Source: Anaerolineae bacterium (GTDB lineage Bacteria > Chloroflexota > Anaerolineae > SpSt-600). Taken from it: 64,000 bases of DNA. The translations under genes were made by a program, and so were the position numbers. The DNA lies in the NCBI GenBank assembly GCA_025062375.1, contig JANXAG010000005.1:1-64000 (forward strand). Direction: 5' to 3'. This document shows positions 8,385 through 17,475 of this stretch, piece after piece. Under the pieces are notes generated by a model. It did not search any database. It saw only the letters and a list, made by a program, of their open reading frames with translations, and was not told the DNA's origin. The stretch's first letter is position 1. The number at the start of each line of letters is the position of its first letter.

Positions 8385-9930
8385 GGAAAAGCGAGGCCCT
8401 CTCCATAAGTTGGCGGTCGGACATTATAAGGCGTGGGTGGCCTTTCCCGGCAACCTGACCCTCAGCCATTACTACCCATTCTTCTGCCACCGCCTGGGCA
8501 AATTCCAGGTCGTGGGTTACCAAAACTGTGGTGCGGCCTTTTTCTTTCATGGTTTTCAAGAGCACTGCGAGACGCTGGCGGAAAAATTCATCCTGACCAG
8601 CAGTGGGTTCATCCAGGATTATGATTTCTGGCTTTGAAGCCAGTACCGAAGCAAAGGCCACCCTTCTTTTCTCTCCCTCGCTCAGAGAAAGGGGAGGCTT
8701 ATCCAGAAGCTTCCCCAGTCCAAAGAGCTCTTCTATTTCCTTGACCCAGTTTTCGTCCAGCTTTTTGAGGAAACGTGGCCCCACGAGAATTTCTTCCCGA
8801 ACAGAAGGGGAGAAAAGTTGTTCTTCGGGGTTCTGAAAGGCAATTCCAACCCTTCTGGCCAGCTCTGAAACTTTTATCCTGCGCGTATCTACCCCCAATA
8901 CTTCCACAGTCCCTGAGGAGGGCCTGAGGAGGCCATTGAAATGTTTTATCAGGGTAGTCTTGCCTGCTCCGTTGGCGCCAACGATGGCCACAATTTCCCC
9001 TTCCCCAATTTCAAGGTTTATCCCGTCCAAAATTTTGCGGCCGTTCAGGACCTGGTCTACATCCTGGCATTTTACCGCTGGGGAAGCCCGGTTGCCCTCG
9101 TCTGAGAAGCTTGAAGGCGTTAAACCTTCCGGTTTAACGTAGGGCAGGGCTTCTTCCACGGTGAGCAGGATCTCTGGAAGGCCAAGTTTTCGGGAAAGCT
9201 TTACCGGAGCCGGCAGGTTTAACCCCAATTCTTCCACGGGCTCCTTGAGCACCATGCGGGGTGACCCATCCAGCTGGATTTTTCCTTCCGCCACCACAAT
9301 CATCCTGGAAACGTATGGGAGGACACAGCGCAATCTGTGTTCAGCCACTATCACGGTGATACCTAAGCGGTTTACTTCCCTCAGGGCTTCGGCCACTCTC
9401 CTTGCGCCTACGGGGTCCAAGTGGGCGAAGGGTTCATCCAAGGCCAGCACCGAAGGTTTCAGAGCCAGCATTGCTCCGATAGCTACCAGCTGCTTTTCCC
9501 CTCCAGAAAGAAGGCGCGGCGGTCGAGCCAGAAGGTGTTTTATCTTCAGGGTCTCCGCTACCCATTCCACCCTTTCAGCGATTTCCCCGCGAGGAAGGCC
9601 TAGGCTTTCCAGCCCAAAGACCATCTCCCCTTCCACTGTCCCGGTGAAAAGTTGAGCGTCCGGGTTCTGAAAAACAATACCAACCTGGGAAAAAAGCTCG
9701 TGGACAGGATGGGAGGAGGTGTCAAGCCCCCCAACTGTCACCAGGCCCGACATTTTCCCCCGGAAATAGTGGGGGATAAGGCCGTTGAGAGCTCTGAGGA
9801 GGGTGGATTTCCCCCCTCCGCTTGGTCCGCAGAGAAGGACAAATTCACCTGCTTCTATCCGCAGGTTTACCCCCTTTACAGCCTCCTTCCCTCTTTCGTA
9901 GGAAAACGAGAAATCTCTGAGCTCAATCAC
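8353..9930 (-). CDS. Energy-coupling factor transporter, fused double ATPase
   Basis: A 525-residue protein made of two ABC ATPase halves. The first half has Walker A GPSGGGKST at 35-43, a Q-loop with FQNPDAQLF, and the signature LLSGGEKQ. The second half has Walker A GANGAGKTT near 317-325, FQNPEEQLF, and the signature LSLSEGEKRR. The FQNPxxQLF Q-loop is typical of ECF ATPases (EcfA1/EcfA2), which energise vitamin uptake with an S component and EcfT. It is the last gene of the TPP-riboswitch operon, and its start overlaps thiM by 4 nt. ThiW in the same operon is a fitting S component. No EcfT gene is in the window, so a T protein must come from elsewhere. The 3' end overlaps fmt. Confidence 0.9.
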   Translation of the reverse strand: MIELRDFSFSYERGKEAVKGVNLRIEAGEFVLLCGPSGGGKSTLLRALNGLIPHYFRGKMSGLVTVGGLDTSSHPVHELFSQVGIVFQNPDAQLFTGTVEGEMVFGLESLGLPRGEIAERVEWVAETLKIKHLLARPPRLLSGGEKQLVAIGAMLALKPSVLALDEPFAHLDPVGARRVAEALREVNRLGITVIVAEHRLRCVLPYVSRMIVVAEGKIQLDGSPRMVLKEPVEELGLNLPAPVKLSRKLGLPEILLTVEEALPYVKPEGLTPSSFSDEGNRASPAVKCQDVDQVLNGRKILDGINLEIGEGEIVAIVGANGAGKTTLIKHFNGLLRPSSGTVEVLGVDTRRIKVSELARRVGIAFQNPEEQLFSPSVREEILVGPRFLKKLDENWVKEIEELFGLGKLLDKPPLSLSEGEKRRVAFASVLASKPEIIILDEPTAGQDEFFRQRLAVLLKTMKEKGRTTVLVTHDLEFAQAVAEEWVVMAEGQVAGKGHPRLIMSDRQLMERASLFPTESFLLGLM

Positions 9931-10733
9931 AGCTCCACGATCCTTGCACCCTCCGCGAGGATTTCTGGAGTGAGGTTGAAGAGTTCGTCAAAGAGGTGAA
10001 CTTTAAAGCTGGCGGGGCCTGAAGCCCTTTGGGCTGCCAGCTCCGCCGCCAAGCCAAAGCAGGCCAGTCCCCCAGCCGCAGCCACGAGGTAATCCTTTTC
10101 CACAGCGGCAAAGGCTGCTATGGCCGTGGTGGCCATGCATCCGGAACCGGTGATGGTGGTTAAAAGGGGGTGGCCATTGTCCACCCCCAATACCCTTTCC
10201 CCGTCTGAAACAAAGTCCCTCTTTCCGGTGATGGCCACCACGGCCCTCCAGAGCTGAGCAGCCTGACGCGAGGCTCTGGCAGGGTCTTCAACGCCTCTAA
10301 TGCTTTCCACGCCCCTCACTTCCGCCTCAAGCCCCATAAGGGCTCCGATCTCTCCCGAGTTACCCCTGACGATGCTCACTTTTAATTCCCTGATAATCCG
10401 CAGAGCTGACTCAGTTCGGAGTTGTGTAGCTCCCGCCCCGACTGGGTCCAGTACTATTGGGATGCCGATTTCCGATGCCTTTTTGCCAGCCTTCAGCATA
10501 GCTTCAATCCTGGAGATGGTCAGGGTGCCGATATTGAGCACCAGGGCTGAGGCTTTGGAAGTCATTTCCTCCACCTCTTCAGGGGCGTGGGCCATGACCG
10601 GGAGAGCCCCCAGGTGCAGGGTAACATTGGCAGTATCGTTCATCACCACATAATTGGTTATGTGGTGGATGAGGGGTTTATCCTGCCGAATGCGCACCAG
10701 AGCTTCGGCAATTTGTTCGTTCAGGCTTTTCAT
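9927..10733 (-). CDS. thiM: Hydroxyethylthiazole kinase
   Basis: A 268-residue kinase that phosphorylates 4-methyl-5-(2-hydroxyethyl)thiazole, allowing salvage of the thiazole half of thiamine. Family marks seen are HHITNYVVMNDTAN near the N-terminus, PIVLDPVGAGAT in the middle, and TGSGCMATT near residue 200, where the Cys is the conserved active-site residue. Length is normal. It overlaps the MFS gene upstream and the ECF ATPase downstream by ATGA, so it sits inside one translationally coupled transcript under the TPP riboswitch. thiD and thiE are not in the window. Confidence 0.96.
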   Translation of the reverse strand: MKSLNEQIAEALVRIRQDKPLIHHITNYVVMNDTANVTLHLGALPVMAHAPEEVEEMTSKASALVLNIGTLTISRIEAMLKAGKKASEIGIPIVLDPVGAGATQLRTESALRIIRELKVSIVRGNSGEIGALMGLEAEVRGVESIRGVEDPARASRQAAQLWRAVVAITGKRDFVSDGERVLGVDNGHPLLTTITGSGCMATTAIAAFAAVEKDYLVAAAGGLACFGLAAELAAQRASGPASFKVHLFDELFNLTPEILAEGARIVEL

Positions 10734-12049
10734 CTGATAACCTCTAACAAGGGTTGACCTCTGGTCTCACGCCCCAGGACCGCTGTGGCTAATCCGCCCA
10801 GAAGGAAAGCGAAAGCGTAGAGGCTCAGGGCTGCGGTAAGGGAGAAAGAAAGGAGATAACCTCCGAGGGTAGGAGCAATTGCTCCTGCTATCCTGGTCAT
10901 GCCGCTTGCCCAGCCCATGCCTGTAGTCCGGACTTCTGTTGGGTAAAGTTCCGGGGTGTAGGCGTAGAGGCAGCCCCAGGCTCCTAGACAGAAGAAGCTC
11001 ATGAGCACTGCGGCCCAGAGGATGGAGGAGAGCCCCGTTGCCACAGCAAAAAGATAGGTAAAGAGCCCGCTCATGACCATGTAAAAGGCCAGGGATGGTT
11101 TTCTACCCCATTTCTCCACAAGATAAGCTGCTGAAAAGTACCCGGGAAGCTGAGCCAGAGACATGAGAAAGACGTTGGCGTAAGTTTGGAGGAAAGTGAA
11201 GCCACGGGCGACGAAAATCCTGGGAAGCCAGATGAAAACCCCGTAGTAGCCCAGAGAAATGGTGAACCATACTATCCAGAGCATCAGTGTAATGGGGACA
11301 AGATGACTTTTCCAGAGGGCGGGGACAGTAACCTTTGTCTGGCGTCTCTCGGCCACGAGCCCAGGTATTTCCACCTGCACGCCGTTTTCCCTGGCCACCT
11401 GCTCCAGGACTTTGCGGGCTTCTTCTTCCCGTCCGCTTATAAGCAGATAGCGTGGAGATTCGGGGACGTAGCGGCGGATGAAGTAGATTATCACCCCTGG
11501 CACTGCCGAAACTGCCAGGAGGGCCCTCCAGCCCACCCTTGGGACGATGAGCCAGGCAAGCCCTGCCGCCAGGATGGCTCCCACAGCCCAGAAGCTTTCC
11601 AGGATCACAAGGTAGCGGCCTCGCCTGTCCTTGGGGAGGTATTCGGCGAAGATGGAATAGTCTACGGGCAAAGTTCCCCCTACTCCGAAGCCCGTAAGGG
11701 CCCTCAGGAGAGCAAGCACCGGGAAATTGGGGGCCAGAGCTGAGAGAAAACCGAAGACGGAATCCACCAGCACCGTAAGTTGAAAGCCAAGCCTCCTCCC
11801 GATGTAGTCGGAAATAGTTCCCCAGAACCAGGCTCCAGCCAACATCCCCAGGAATATAGCAGTCCCCAGGAAGCCAGCCTGGGCTGTTGAGAGCCCCCAC
11901 TCCTTCATAAGGGCCGGGATCACGAAGGAAATGATCAGGACTTCCATAGCGTCAGCAGCCCACCCAGCCCCGCATATGAAAAGCAATTTGATCTGAAAGC
12001 GGCCGAAACCTATGCGTTCAATGGCTTCTTCAAGGGTTAGCTTCCTCAT
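10730..12049 (-). CDS. MFS transporter in the thiamine operon
   Basis: A 439-residue major facilitator with about 12 membrane segments. The loop 2-3 motif reads WGTISDYIGRR and its repeat in the second half reads VEKWGRKPS. PESPRYLL follows helix 6, as in sugar-porter and organic-acid (AAHS/NiaP-like) transporters. The substrate is not evident from sequence. Because the gene lies between thiW and thiM behind a TPP riboswitch, I infer uptake of thiamine or a precursor. It overlaps thiM by 4 nt and begins 12 nt after thiW ends. Confidence 0.8.
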   Translation of the reverse strand: MRKLTLEEAIERIGFGRFQIKLLFICGAGWAADAMEVLIISFVIPALMKEWGLSTAQAGFLGTAIFLGMLAGAWFWGTISDYIGRRLGFQLTVLVDSVFGFLSALAPNFPVLALLRALTGFGVGGTLPVDYSIFAEYLPKDRRGRYLVILESFWAVGAILAAGLAWLIVPRVGWRALLAVSAVPGVIIYFIRRYVPESPRYLLISGREEEARKVLEQVARENGVQVEIPGLVAERRQTKVTVPALWKSHLVPITLMLWIVWFTISLGYYGVFIWLPRIFVARGFTFLQTYANVFLMSLAQLPGYFSAAYLVEKWGRKPSLAFYMVMSGLFTYLFAVATGLSSILWAAVLMSFFCLGAWGCLYAYTPELYPTEVRTTGMGWASGMTRIAGAIAPTLGGYLLSFSLTAALSLYAFAFLLGGLATAVLGRETRGQPLLEVIR

Positions 12050-12061
12050 AGGCCTTTACCT

Positions 12062-12544
12062 TTACCAGTGGAATCCGGCTCTTTTCAAGCCCAGGAGTAT
12101 CAACACTCCCAGGATTGAACCGACGATAGTGCTGGCCGAAAAGGCCAGTATAAAGGTTCCCAAAGCCATAGTTTTCTTAAGGAAGACGGGGCCGATAATC
12201 AGGGCGCTCAGAGTTGAAGCTATGAGTCCGGTTCCCACGATTTCGGCCAGGGCCGCTAGATAAATGTTCCGGCTGAGCCTGTAGGCCCATCCGGCTAAGA
12301 AAGCCCCTATCATGCCTCCAGGAAAAGCGAAGATTGTTCCCAAGTGGAGGGCGTTGCGTATTATGGCTGTGGCAGTGGCCACGGCCAGAGCATACCATGG
12401 CCCTAATATAACCCCGCCTATGACGTTGACCATGTGCTGGATCGGGTAGATTTTAGTTATGCCCACGGGGATGAAGAAAGGGGAAAGAGCCACCGCCAAA
12501 GCTGTAAGAACCACAGCATAGGCCACTTTCCTTGCCTGAGTCAT
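12062..12544 (-). CDS. thiW: ThiW-type ECF substrate-binding component
   Basis: A 160-residue membrane protein with about five or six helices, matching ThiW, the S component predicted for the thiazole precursor of thiamine. The stretches MVNVIGGVILGPWYA and LGTIFAFPGGMIGAFLAG resemble the substrate pocket region of this family. The ATG at 12544 is chosen because GGAGGTGAAATC precedes it and it overlaps the permease stop as ATGA. The longer frame reaching 12688 runs back through the upstream gene. It would work with the ECF ATPase at the end of the operon, and thiM would then phosphorylate the imported thiazole. Confidence 0.85.
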   Translation of the reverse strand: MTQARKVAYAVVLTALAVALSPFFIPVGITKIYPIQHMVNVIGGVILGPWYALAVATATAIIRNALHLGTIFAFPGGMIGAFLAGWAYRLSRNIYLAALAEIVGTGLIASTLSALIIGPVFLKKTMALGTFILAFSASTIVGSILGVLILLGLKRAGFHW

Positions 12545-13839
12545 GATTTCACCTCCCTGAAATTTAAGGCTAAATGGATAGCAAAGGCTACCACAAAGCT
12601 GGGAATTGAAGCCCCAAGCCAGGGGATAAGCCGCACTACGGCCTGGTAAGTGACTAGTCCCAGAATCCAGGCCACAAGCCCTTTCCAATTGAAGCCCCCG
12701 GCAAACCAGTAGCTTCCTCTGGGCTGATAAAGCTCTTCAGTCCTATACTTCCCCTTTTCTACGAAGAAATAGTGAGCTGCCAGCACCCCAAAAAGCGGGA
12801 CAAAAACCGAACCTATGAGGAGCAGGAAGTTTTCGTATTGAGCTATGGGCACCGTAATCCCAAGGATGAAACAGATGAGCCCCGTTATGACCACCAGTAC
12901 CCATTGAGGAACTCTGGGCAAGATATTCTGGCCCGAAACAGCAGCGCTGTAAATATCAGCAAAAGCATTGTCGGTTTCGTCTACCAGGATCAGAACCAAA
13001 GCCACCATCCCACCGGTCAAGCTGAGGATGGCCGGGATAAGCTCTCTTGTGCCCAGAGCCAGGATGAACAGAGCTCCCAGGGCGTAGAACCAGACGTTAG
13101 CCACGAAATAGCCCAGATAGGTTCCCCAGAAAGCACTTCCAGCCTTTCGGGCAAAGCGGTTGTAATCGGCCACAAGGGGCATCCAGGAGATGGGCATCGC
13201 TATCACGAGATCAAGCCCAATAAGAAAGGGGAGCTCTCCTGTTCCCGGCTTCCGCCAGAGGGCAGGAATATCGTAACGGCTGAGGAGATACCAAGTGAGG
13301 TAAATCGTTATCCCATAAACGAGCCAGATAGCGAATTTTTCAATCCACTCCCTCACCACCATAAGGGGGCCGCCTATGGCCATGAGGGTGCACCAGATGG
13401 AGAAAAAGGCGACCCAGGGGACGAAGGCGGAGAAACCTAAGAGCTTCTCGGTGATCTGGGAAGCCGCCTCAGCCATTATTATGACTTCAAAGGCTCCCCA
13501 GCCAATGAGCTGGAGGATGTTGAGGATAGTGGGCAAGTAAGAGCCCCTTATGCCCAGAACAGGCCTTAGCAGCACCATGGTGGGGATGGCCTCCCTGCTT
13601 CCGATATAGCCAGCCAAGGCCAGAAGAGCATTTCCTATAAGAGTGCCGAGGACAATGGCCAGCATGGCCTGACTCAAACCAAGGCCGGGGACCAGCAGAG
13701 AACCTGCCAGGAAAACCAGGAGCCCAACACCCAGGCTTGACCAGAGAGCAAAATAATCAATGAAACCCATTATCCTGTGAGGAGGGGGAACTGGCTCTAT
13801 TCCCCATTCCGGTGGCCTCTGGATCTTAATGGGCGACAT
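12541..13839 (-). CDS. NCS1 permease, CytX-like (hydroxymethylpyrimidine candidate)
   Basis: A 432-residue permease of the nucleobase-cation-symport-1 family with about 12 membrane segments. Marks include WSSLGVGLLVF in the first helix and MPLVADYNRFARK, a family hallmark, near residue 215. TPP-controlled NCS1 members (CytX) are predicted to import the hydroxymethylpyrimidine half of thiamine, and cytosine-type permeases are relatives. The ATG at 13839 follows AAGGAGGTG. It is the first gene behind the TPP riboswitch and terminator, which is the best evidence for its substrate. thiW and thiM handle the thiazole half, so the operon covers both precursors. Confidence 0.82.
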   Translation of the reverse strand: MSPIKIQRPPEWGIEPVPPPHRIMGFIDYFALWSSLGVGLLVFLAGSLLVPGLGLSQAMLAIVLGTLIGNALLALAGYIGSREAIPTMVLLRPVLGIRGSYLPTILNILQLIGWGAFEVIIMAEAASQITEKLLGFSAFVPWVAFFSIWCTLMAIGGPLMVVREWIEKFAIWLVYGITIYLTWYLLSRYDIPALWRKPGTGELPFLIGLDLVIAMPISWMPLVADYNRFARKAGSAFWGTYLGYFVANVWFYALGALFILALGTRELIPAILSLTGGMVALVLILVDETDNAFADIYSAAVSGQNILPRVPQWVLVVITGLICFILGITVPIAQYENFLLLIGSVFVPLFGVLAAHYFFVEKGKYRTEELYQPRGSYWFAGGFNWKGLVAWILGLVTYQAVVRLIPWLGASIPSFVVAFAIHLALNFREVKS

Positions 13840-13860
13840 ACCGCACCTCCTTTTATAGGC

Positions 13861-13905
13861 AAATCAAAAAGGACCGCCAGCCGTAGAAAGACCTGCGGTC
13901 CTTTT
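13861..13905 (-). terminator. Riboswitch-controlled intrinsic terminator
   Basis: On the minus strand an 11-bp perfect stem (13905-13895 with 13877-13867, core GGACCGC/GCGGTCC) with a 17-nt loop ends in a run of T. It lies between the TPP aptamer and the first gene, so it is the expression platform: TPP binding should favour this hairpin and stop transcription. Confidence 0.85.
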
Positions 13906-13911
13906 AAAACC

Positions 13912-14017
13912 GTCGCTTCCCTACGCTGGCATTACCCAGATCAGGTTCCAGGGTCGGCGGAGGTCCTTACGGATTGTCCGCCCTCTCAGCCCGGCTCCCC
14001 CGAGCTCCCCCAGCGAC
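13912..14017 (-). ncRNA. TPP riboswitch (THI element)
   Basis: On the minus strand the conserved TPP aptamer core is present: GGGCTGAGAGGG, then ACCCTGGAACCTGATCTGG, then GTAATGCCAGCGTAGGGAAG. The closing helix P1 is GTCGCT (14017-14012) paired with AGCGAC (13917-13912). A GC-rich arm at 13960-13980 forms the optional P3 extension. It is followed by an intrinsic terminator and precedes five genes for uptake and salvage of thiamine precursors, which are therefore expected to be off when TPP is plentiful. Confidence 0.97.
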
Positions 14018-14043
14018 CTTCGCTATTCAATTGTTCATTCCCA

Positions 14044-14071
14044 ATTATAACCACTCAGTTTTTTTTGTCAA
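14044..14071 (-). promoter_or_regulatory. Promoter of the TPP-riboswitch operon
   Basis: Minus strand: perfect -35 TTGACA (14071-14066), 16-nt spacer, perfect -10 TATAAT (14049-14044). Transcription would begin near 14037, about 20 nt before the aptamer. Confidence 0.85.
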
Positions 14072-14102
14072 ACTCAAGCCACCTTACCCTGAAACAGAGC
14101 GG

Positions 14103-14132
14103 TTGACTTCCCTACACTCTAAGTGCGATATA
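14103..14132 (+). promoter_or_regulatory. Possible promoter of the epimerase gene
   Basis: -35 TTGACT (14103-14108), 18-nt spacer, weak -10 GATATA (14127-14132). The -10 is poor, and TATACT a few bases further is an alternative with too long a spacer. Confidence 0.4.
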
Positions 14133-14167
14133 TACTTAGCCAGAGACTTTGTCGGAAGGAGGTGCAG

Positions 14168-15151
14168 ATGAAAGTTCTGGTAACTGGAGCCACGGGCTTC
14201 ATCGGAAGCCATCTGGTGGAAAAACTCCTGGCTGAAGGGTATGAAGTTAGAGGTATGACCACAAGCCCTACAAGGGCCCAAAAGCTCAAGGAGAAAGGGG
14301 TGGAGCCCTTTCTGGGCGACCTCAGAAACTACGATGCGGTCAGGGAAGCCACAAGAGGAGTGAGCCTGGTGTTCCACCTCGGGGCTATATTGAGCGATTG
14401 GGGACCATGGGAGCTTTTCTATCAGGTCAACGTCCTGGGGACCGCCAACGTCCTCAGAGCGGCGTTGGAGGAGAAAGTAGAAAGGGTGGTTTACACATCA
14501 TCCATAGCCGCCACGGGCCTTGAAGATTACCCGGGCCTCAAGGATGAAGGTTTTCCCCTAACATCAAGCTCCCATCCATATTGCCGCTCCAAGGCTGAAG
14601 CTGAAAGGATAGCCCGTGATTTTATGGCCAGAGGGCTTCCTGTGGTTATCCTTCGACCGGTTTACGTCTATGGACCAGGCGAAAGGAATGTGGGAGTCTA
14701 CACAGTGGCCAGACTATTGAAAGTGGGTTTTCGCCTCCTTCCGGGCGACGGCCAGAATTACCATCATCGGATTTATGTAAAAGACCTGGTGGAAGGGATA
14801 ATGCTGGCCGCAACCCGGAAAGAAGCCCTTGGTCAAACTTATATCCTTGGTGGGCCCTTGAGGAGAGCTAAGGAATTCTGGGGGACACTGGCTCGCCTTA
14901 TGGGCACTTCTATAATCTGGGTGCCCATTCAGGTAGGATGGGCTTTCGCTTTCCCCTTTGAGATAGCTTACAGGCTTTTCCCCCTGCAGGGCCCTCCCCT
15001 CATAAGTTTCTTCCGGATAAGGATTCTCACCAACAACAACGCCTGGGACTGCTCCAAAGTCCAGCGAGAACTCGGGTTTATCCCTCGCACTGATATAGAA
15101 GAAGGGCTCAGGGAAACCCTCAGATGGTGGAGGGAACATGGCTGGCTATAA
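14168..15151 (+). CDS. NAD-dependent epimerase/dehydratase (extended SDR)
   Basis: A 327-residue extended short-chain dehydrogenase. The N-terminal NAD(P)-binding motif is [11 protein letters not shown], and the catalytic Y-x3-K is in [11 protein letters not shown] near residue 140, with TSSIA supplying the Ser. The [11 protein letters not shown] stretch is typical of sugar-nucleotide epimerases and of 3-beta-HSD-like or dihydroflavonol-reductase-like proteins. The substrate is not clear. The ATG at 14168 follows AAGGAGGTGCAG, and an extension to 14123 lacks such a site. It is a single gene, divergent from the thiamine operon, and its last 6 nt overlap the end of ftsZ. Confidence 0.85.
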   Translation: MKVLVTGATGFIGSHLVEKLLAEGYEVRGMTTSPTRAQKLKEKGVEPFLGDLRNYDAVREATRGVSLVFHLGAILSDWGPWELFYQVNVLGTANVLRAALEEKVERVVYTSSIAATGLEDYPGLKDEGFPLTSSSHPYCRSKAEAERIARDFMARGLPVVILRPVYVYGPGERNVGVYTVARLLKVGFRLLPGDGQNYHHRIYVKDLVEGIMLAATRKEALGQTYILGGPLRRAKEFWGTLARLMGTSIIWVPIQVGWAFAFPFEIAYRLFPLQGPPLISFFRIRILTNNNAWDCSKVQRELGFIPRTDIEEGLRETLRWWREHGWL

Positions 15152-16222
15152 AGAGCGTTTGGCTTTCCTCAGGAAAGCAGGGATCTCCAGGTTATCTTCG
15201 GGTAAAGGTCTTTCGGGCACCGGGAACTTTATAATTTTGGGTCTTTCCTGAGGGGCTGCGGCTCTGATTTCCCGGTGGAATCCAGTGGCAATGATGGTTA
15301 CCTGAACCTCATCCCTCATCTCCGGCTCCAGAACAACTCCGAAGAAAATCTCGGCATCGGGATGGGCTTTGCTCTTAACCAGGGCAGCCGCTTCATAGAC
15401 CTCATGGAGGGAAAGGTCAAGGCCTCCGGTAAAGTTCAGGAGAACACCTCTTGCTCCATCTATGCTCACATCCAGAAGCTGATTGCTTATGGCCGCCTGG
15501 ACAGCTTTTACAGGCCCATTTTCCCCCGAAGCCTTTCCCATCGCCATAAGAGCGTTACCGCCGTCCTTCATAACCGCTCTAACGTCGGCAAAGTCCAGGT
15601 TTATAAGCCCTGGTTTAGTTATGAGTTCCGAAATCCCCTGAACTGCCTGGCGGAGAACTTCATCGGCGAGGGCAAAGGCTTCCCGGAAAGAGACCTTCTT
15701 ATCGGCCACTTCCAGGAGGCGGTCGTTGGGGATTACTATAAGGGTATCCACGGCCTTTTCCAGCTCTTCTATCCCTTTCTGGGCTACGAGGGCTCTCTTT
15801 TTGCCTTCAAAGGAAAAGGGCTTGGTTACAACTCCTACTACTAAGGCTTCTGCCTCCTTGGCCAGTTTCCCGATAATGGGGGCTGCTCCGGTGCCTGTTC
15901 CGCCTCCCATCCCAGCCGTGATGAAAATCATGTCGGCTCCTTCTACTGCCTGGGAGAGTTCTTCTATGGATTCTTCAGCTGCCCTGCGACCTATTTCGGG
16001 GTCGCCTCCTGCTCCGAGGCCTTTGGTAAGTTTTTCTCCTATCTGAATCCGGTTGGGAGCCCTGGATAGCAGAAGAACTTGACTGTCGGTGTTGACGGCG
16101 ATGAACTCAACACCTGCAATCCCCACATCTATCATCCGGTTTATAGCGTTGCAGCCGCCTCCACCGACCCCTATAACTTTTATTCGGGCGAAGTTTTCTC
16201 CGCTTTCTCCTATCCTTTCCAT
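15146..16222 (-). CDS. ftsZ: Cell division protein FtsZ
   Basis: A 358-residue tubulin homologue that forms the division ring. The GTP-binding signature GGGTGTG lies at 106-112 and the synergy (T7) loop NLDFADV at about 208-214. The C-terminal peptide IPAFLRK is present, which binds FtsA and other partners. The linker between core and tail is short, about 30 residues. It is the last gene of the dcw cluster, 12 nt after ftsA. Confidence 0.98.
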   Translation of the reverse strand: MERIGESGENFARIKVIGVGGGGCNAINRMIDVGIAGVEFIAVNTDSQVLLLSRAPNRIQIGEKLTKGLGAGGDPEIGRRAAEESIEELSQAVEGADMIFITAGMGGGTGTGAAPIIGKLAKEAEALVVGVVTKPFSFEGKKRALVAQKGIEELEKAVDTLIVIPNDRLLEVADKKVSFREAFALADEVLRQAVQGISELITKPGLINLDFADVRAVMKDGGNALMAMGKASGENGPVKAVQAAISNQLLDVSIDGARGVLLNFTGGLDLSLHEVYEAAALVKSKAHPDAEIFFGVVLEPEMRDEVQVTIIATGFHREIRAAAPQERPKIIKFPVPERPLPEDNLEIPAFLRKAKRSL

Positions 16223-16234
16223 AGGCCTCCCCCT

Positions 16235-17461
16235 TTAGTAAGGTAAGAGAGTCTTTAGCCATTCAATGGCCCTTTCCTTCCAAGATTTACGGGTTCCCCT
16301 GATCTTAAGGATTCTCTGGCGAACTGGCCAGAGCAGAAGCCCAACAGCCGTAGCATAGGCAGGACTTCCCAGCATTTCCACAAGACCCTGGACCCCTGAA
16401 GGTTTACCCACTCGCACTGGCATCTCCAGGTATCGCTTCCCCAGTTCATCAATTCCCTTTATTTCAGCGGTGCCCCCGCATAGGACAAGCCCCGCCGGCA
16501 AAAGGCCAGCGTAACCTGTTTTCTGGGCTTCGCGATATAAAAAATCAAACATTTCCTCCACCCTGGCCTGGATTATTTCAGCCATGAAACGGCGAGATAT
16601 AAGTTCCTTCTTGGGACTCCCGAAAACCATAGCTTCTATCCCTTCGTCTTCCCCAACCTCTTCTGCCAGAGCGCACCCGTATTTTTTCTTTATCTCTTCA
16701 GCCGAGGAAAAAGGCATCCGAAGGCCAAAGGCTATATCGCTGGTAATCATGTTCCCGCCGATTTCCAGAGAACTGGTGAAAAGCACGCTCCCATCCATAT
16801 AGATAGCAATGTCAGTCGTGCCTCCCCCGATATCGGCTAAAATTACTCCCATCTCTTTTTCCGAGGGAGTAAGAACTGCCTCTCCCGAAGCCAGGGCTGC
16901 CAGGATGAATTTTTCCGGCTCTATACCCACTTCTTTAAGGCATTTTCTCAGGTTATTAACTGCATGCCCCGAAGCGGTCACAATGAGCACTTCGGCTTCA
17001 AGCCTTGAGCCCTCCATGCCTGTAGGGTCCTGGATTCCCGGCTGACCATCCACGGTAAAATGTCGTGGGATAACGTGGATTATCTCCTGGCTATACGGAA
17101 TGGAAATAGCGCTGGCGGCCTCTATAACCCTGGCCACGTCCTCCGCCGTTATGCCCCCAGGACGCCGGTGTAAAGCTATCATCCCCCGGCTGCTCATGGA
17201 AAAGATGTGGGAGCCCGTCAGGCTCACGTAGGCCCGGGAAACTGTTAGCCCCGCCAGTTTCTCTGCTTGCTCCACTGATTCCATTACAGATTGAGCCAGC
17301 TGAGAAATATTAACCACACTCCCCTTCTTCATACCCCTGGAAGGGGCATTTCCAAATCCTATGATTTGGATAATGGCTTCCTCCTCTTTCTCTTCTACCT
17401 CCGCTATGAGGGTGCAAACTTTCGTCGTGCCCACGTCAATGGCTGCAGTTATTCTGGCCAC
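16235..17461 (-). CDS. ftsA: Cell division protein FtsA
   Basis: A 408-residue actin-family ATPase that tethers FtsZ to the membrane. The phosphate-1 loop AAIDVGTTKVC is at the N-terminus and the phosphate-2 motif DIGGGTTDIAIY near residue 215. The adenosine motif LVLCGGTAEIKG lies near 335. The C-terminal stretch KERAIEWLKTLLP is the amphipathic membrane helix. Length is normal. ftsZ starts 12 nt downstream and ftsQ ends 14 nt upstream. Confidence 0.97.
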   Translation of the reverse strand: MARITAAIDVGTTKVCTLIAEVEEKEEEAIIQIIGFGNAPSRGMKKGSVVNISQLAQSVMESVEQAEKLAGLTVSRAYVSLTGSHIFSMSSRGMIALHRRPGGITAEDVARVIEAASAISIPYSQEIIHVIPRHFTVDGQPGIQDPTGMEGSRLEAEVLIVTASGHAVNNLRKCLKEVGIEPEKFILAALASGEAVLTPSEKEMGVILADIGGGTTDIAIYMDGSVLFTSSLEIGGNMITSDIAFGLRMPFSSAEEIKKKYGCALAEEVGEDEGIEAMVFGSPKKELISRRFMAEIIQARVEEMFDFLYREAQKTGYAGLLPAGLVLCGGTAEIKGIDELGKRYLEMPVRVGKPSGVQGLVEMLGSPAYATAVGLLLWPVRQRILKIRGTRKSWKERAIEWLKTLLPY

Positions 17462-17475
17462 TTCTTCCCCTCACT

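Noticed and set aside
11103-11900. 265-codon frame inside the MFS gene on the same strand
   Set aside because: A shadow frame rich in Gly, Pro and Arg with no domain. The MFS frame explains the region fully.
12545-12688. Longer ThiW start
   Set aside because: The extension is out-of-frame sequence of the upstream permease gene. The ATG at 12544 has a strong ribosome site and ATGA overlap.
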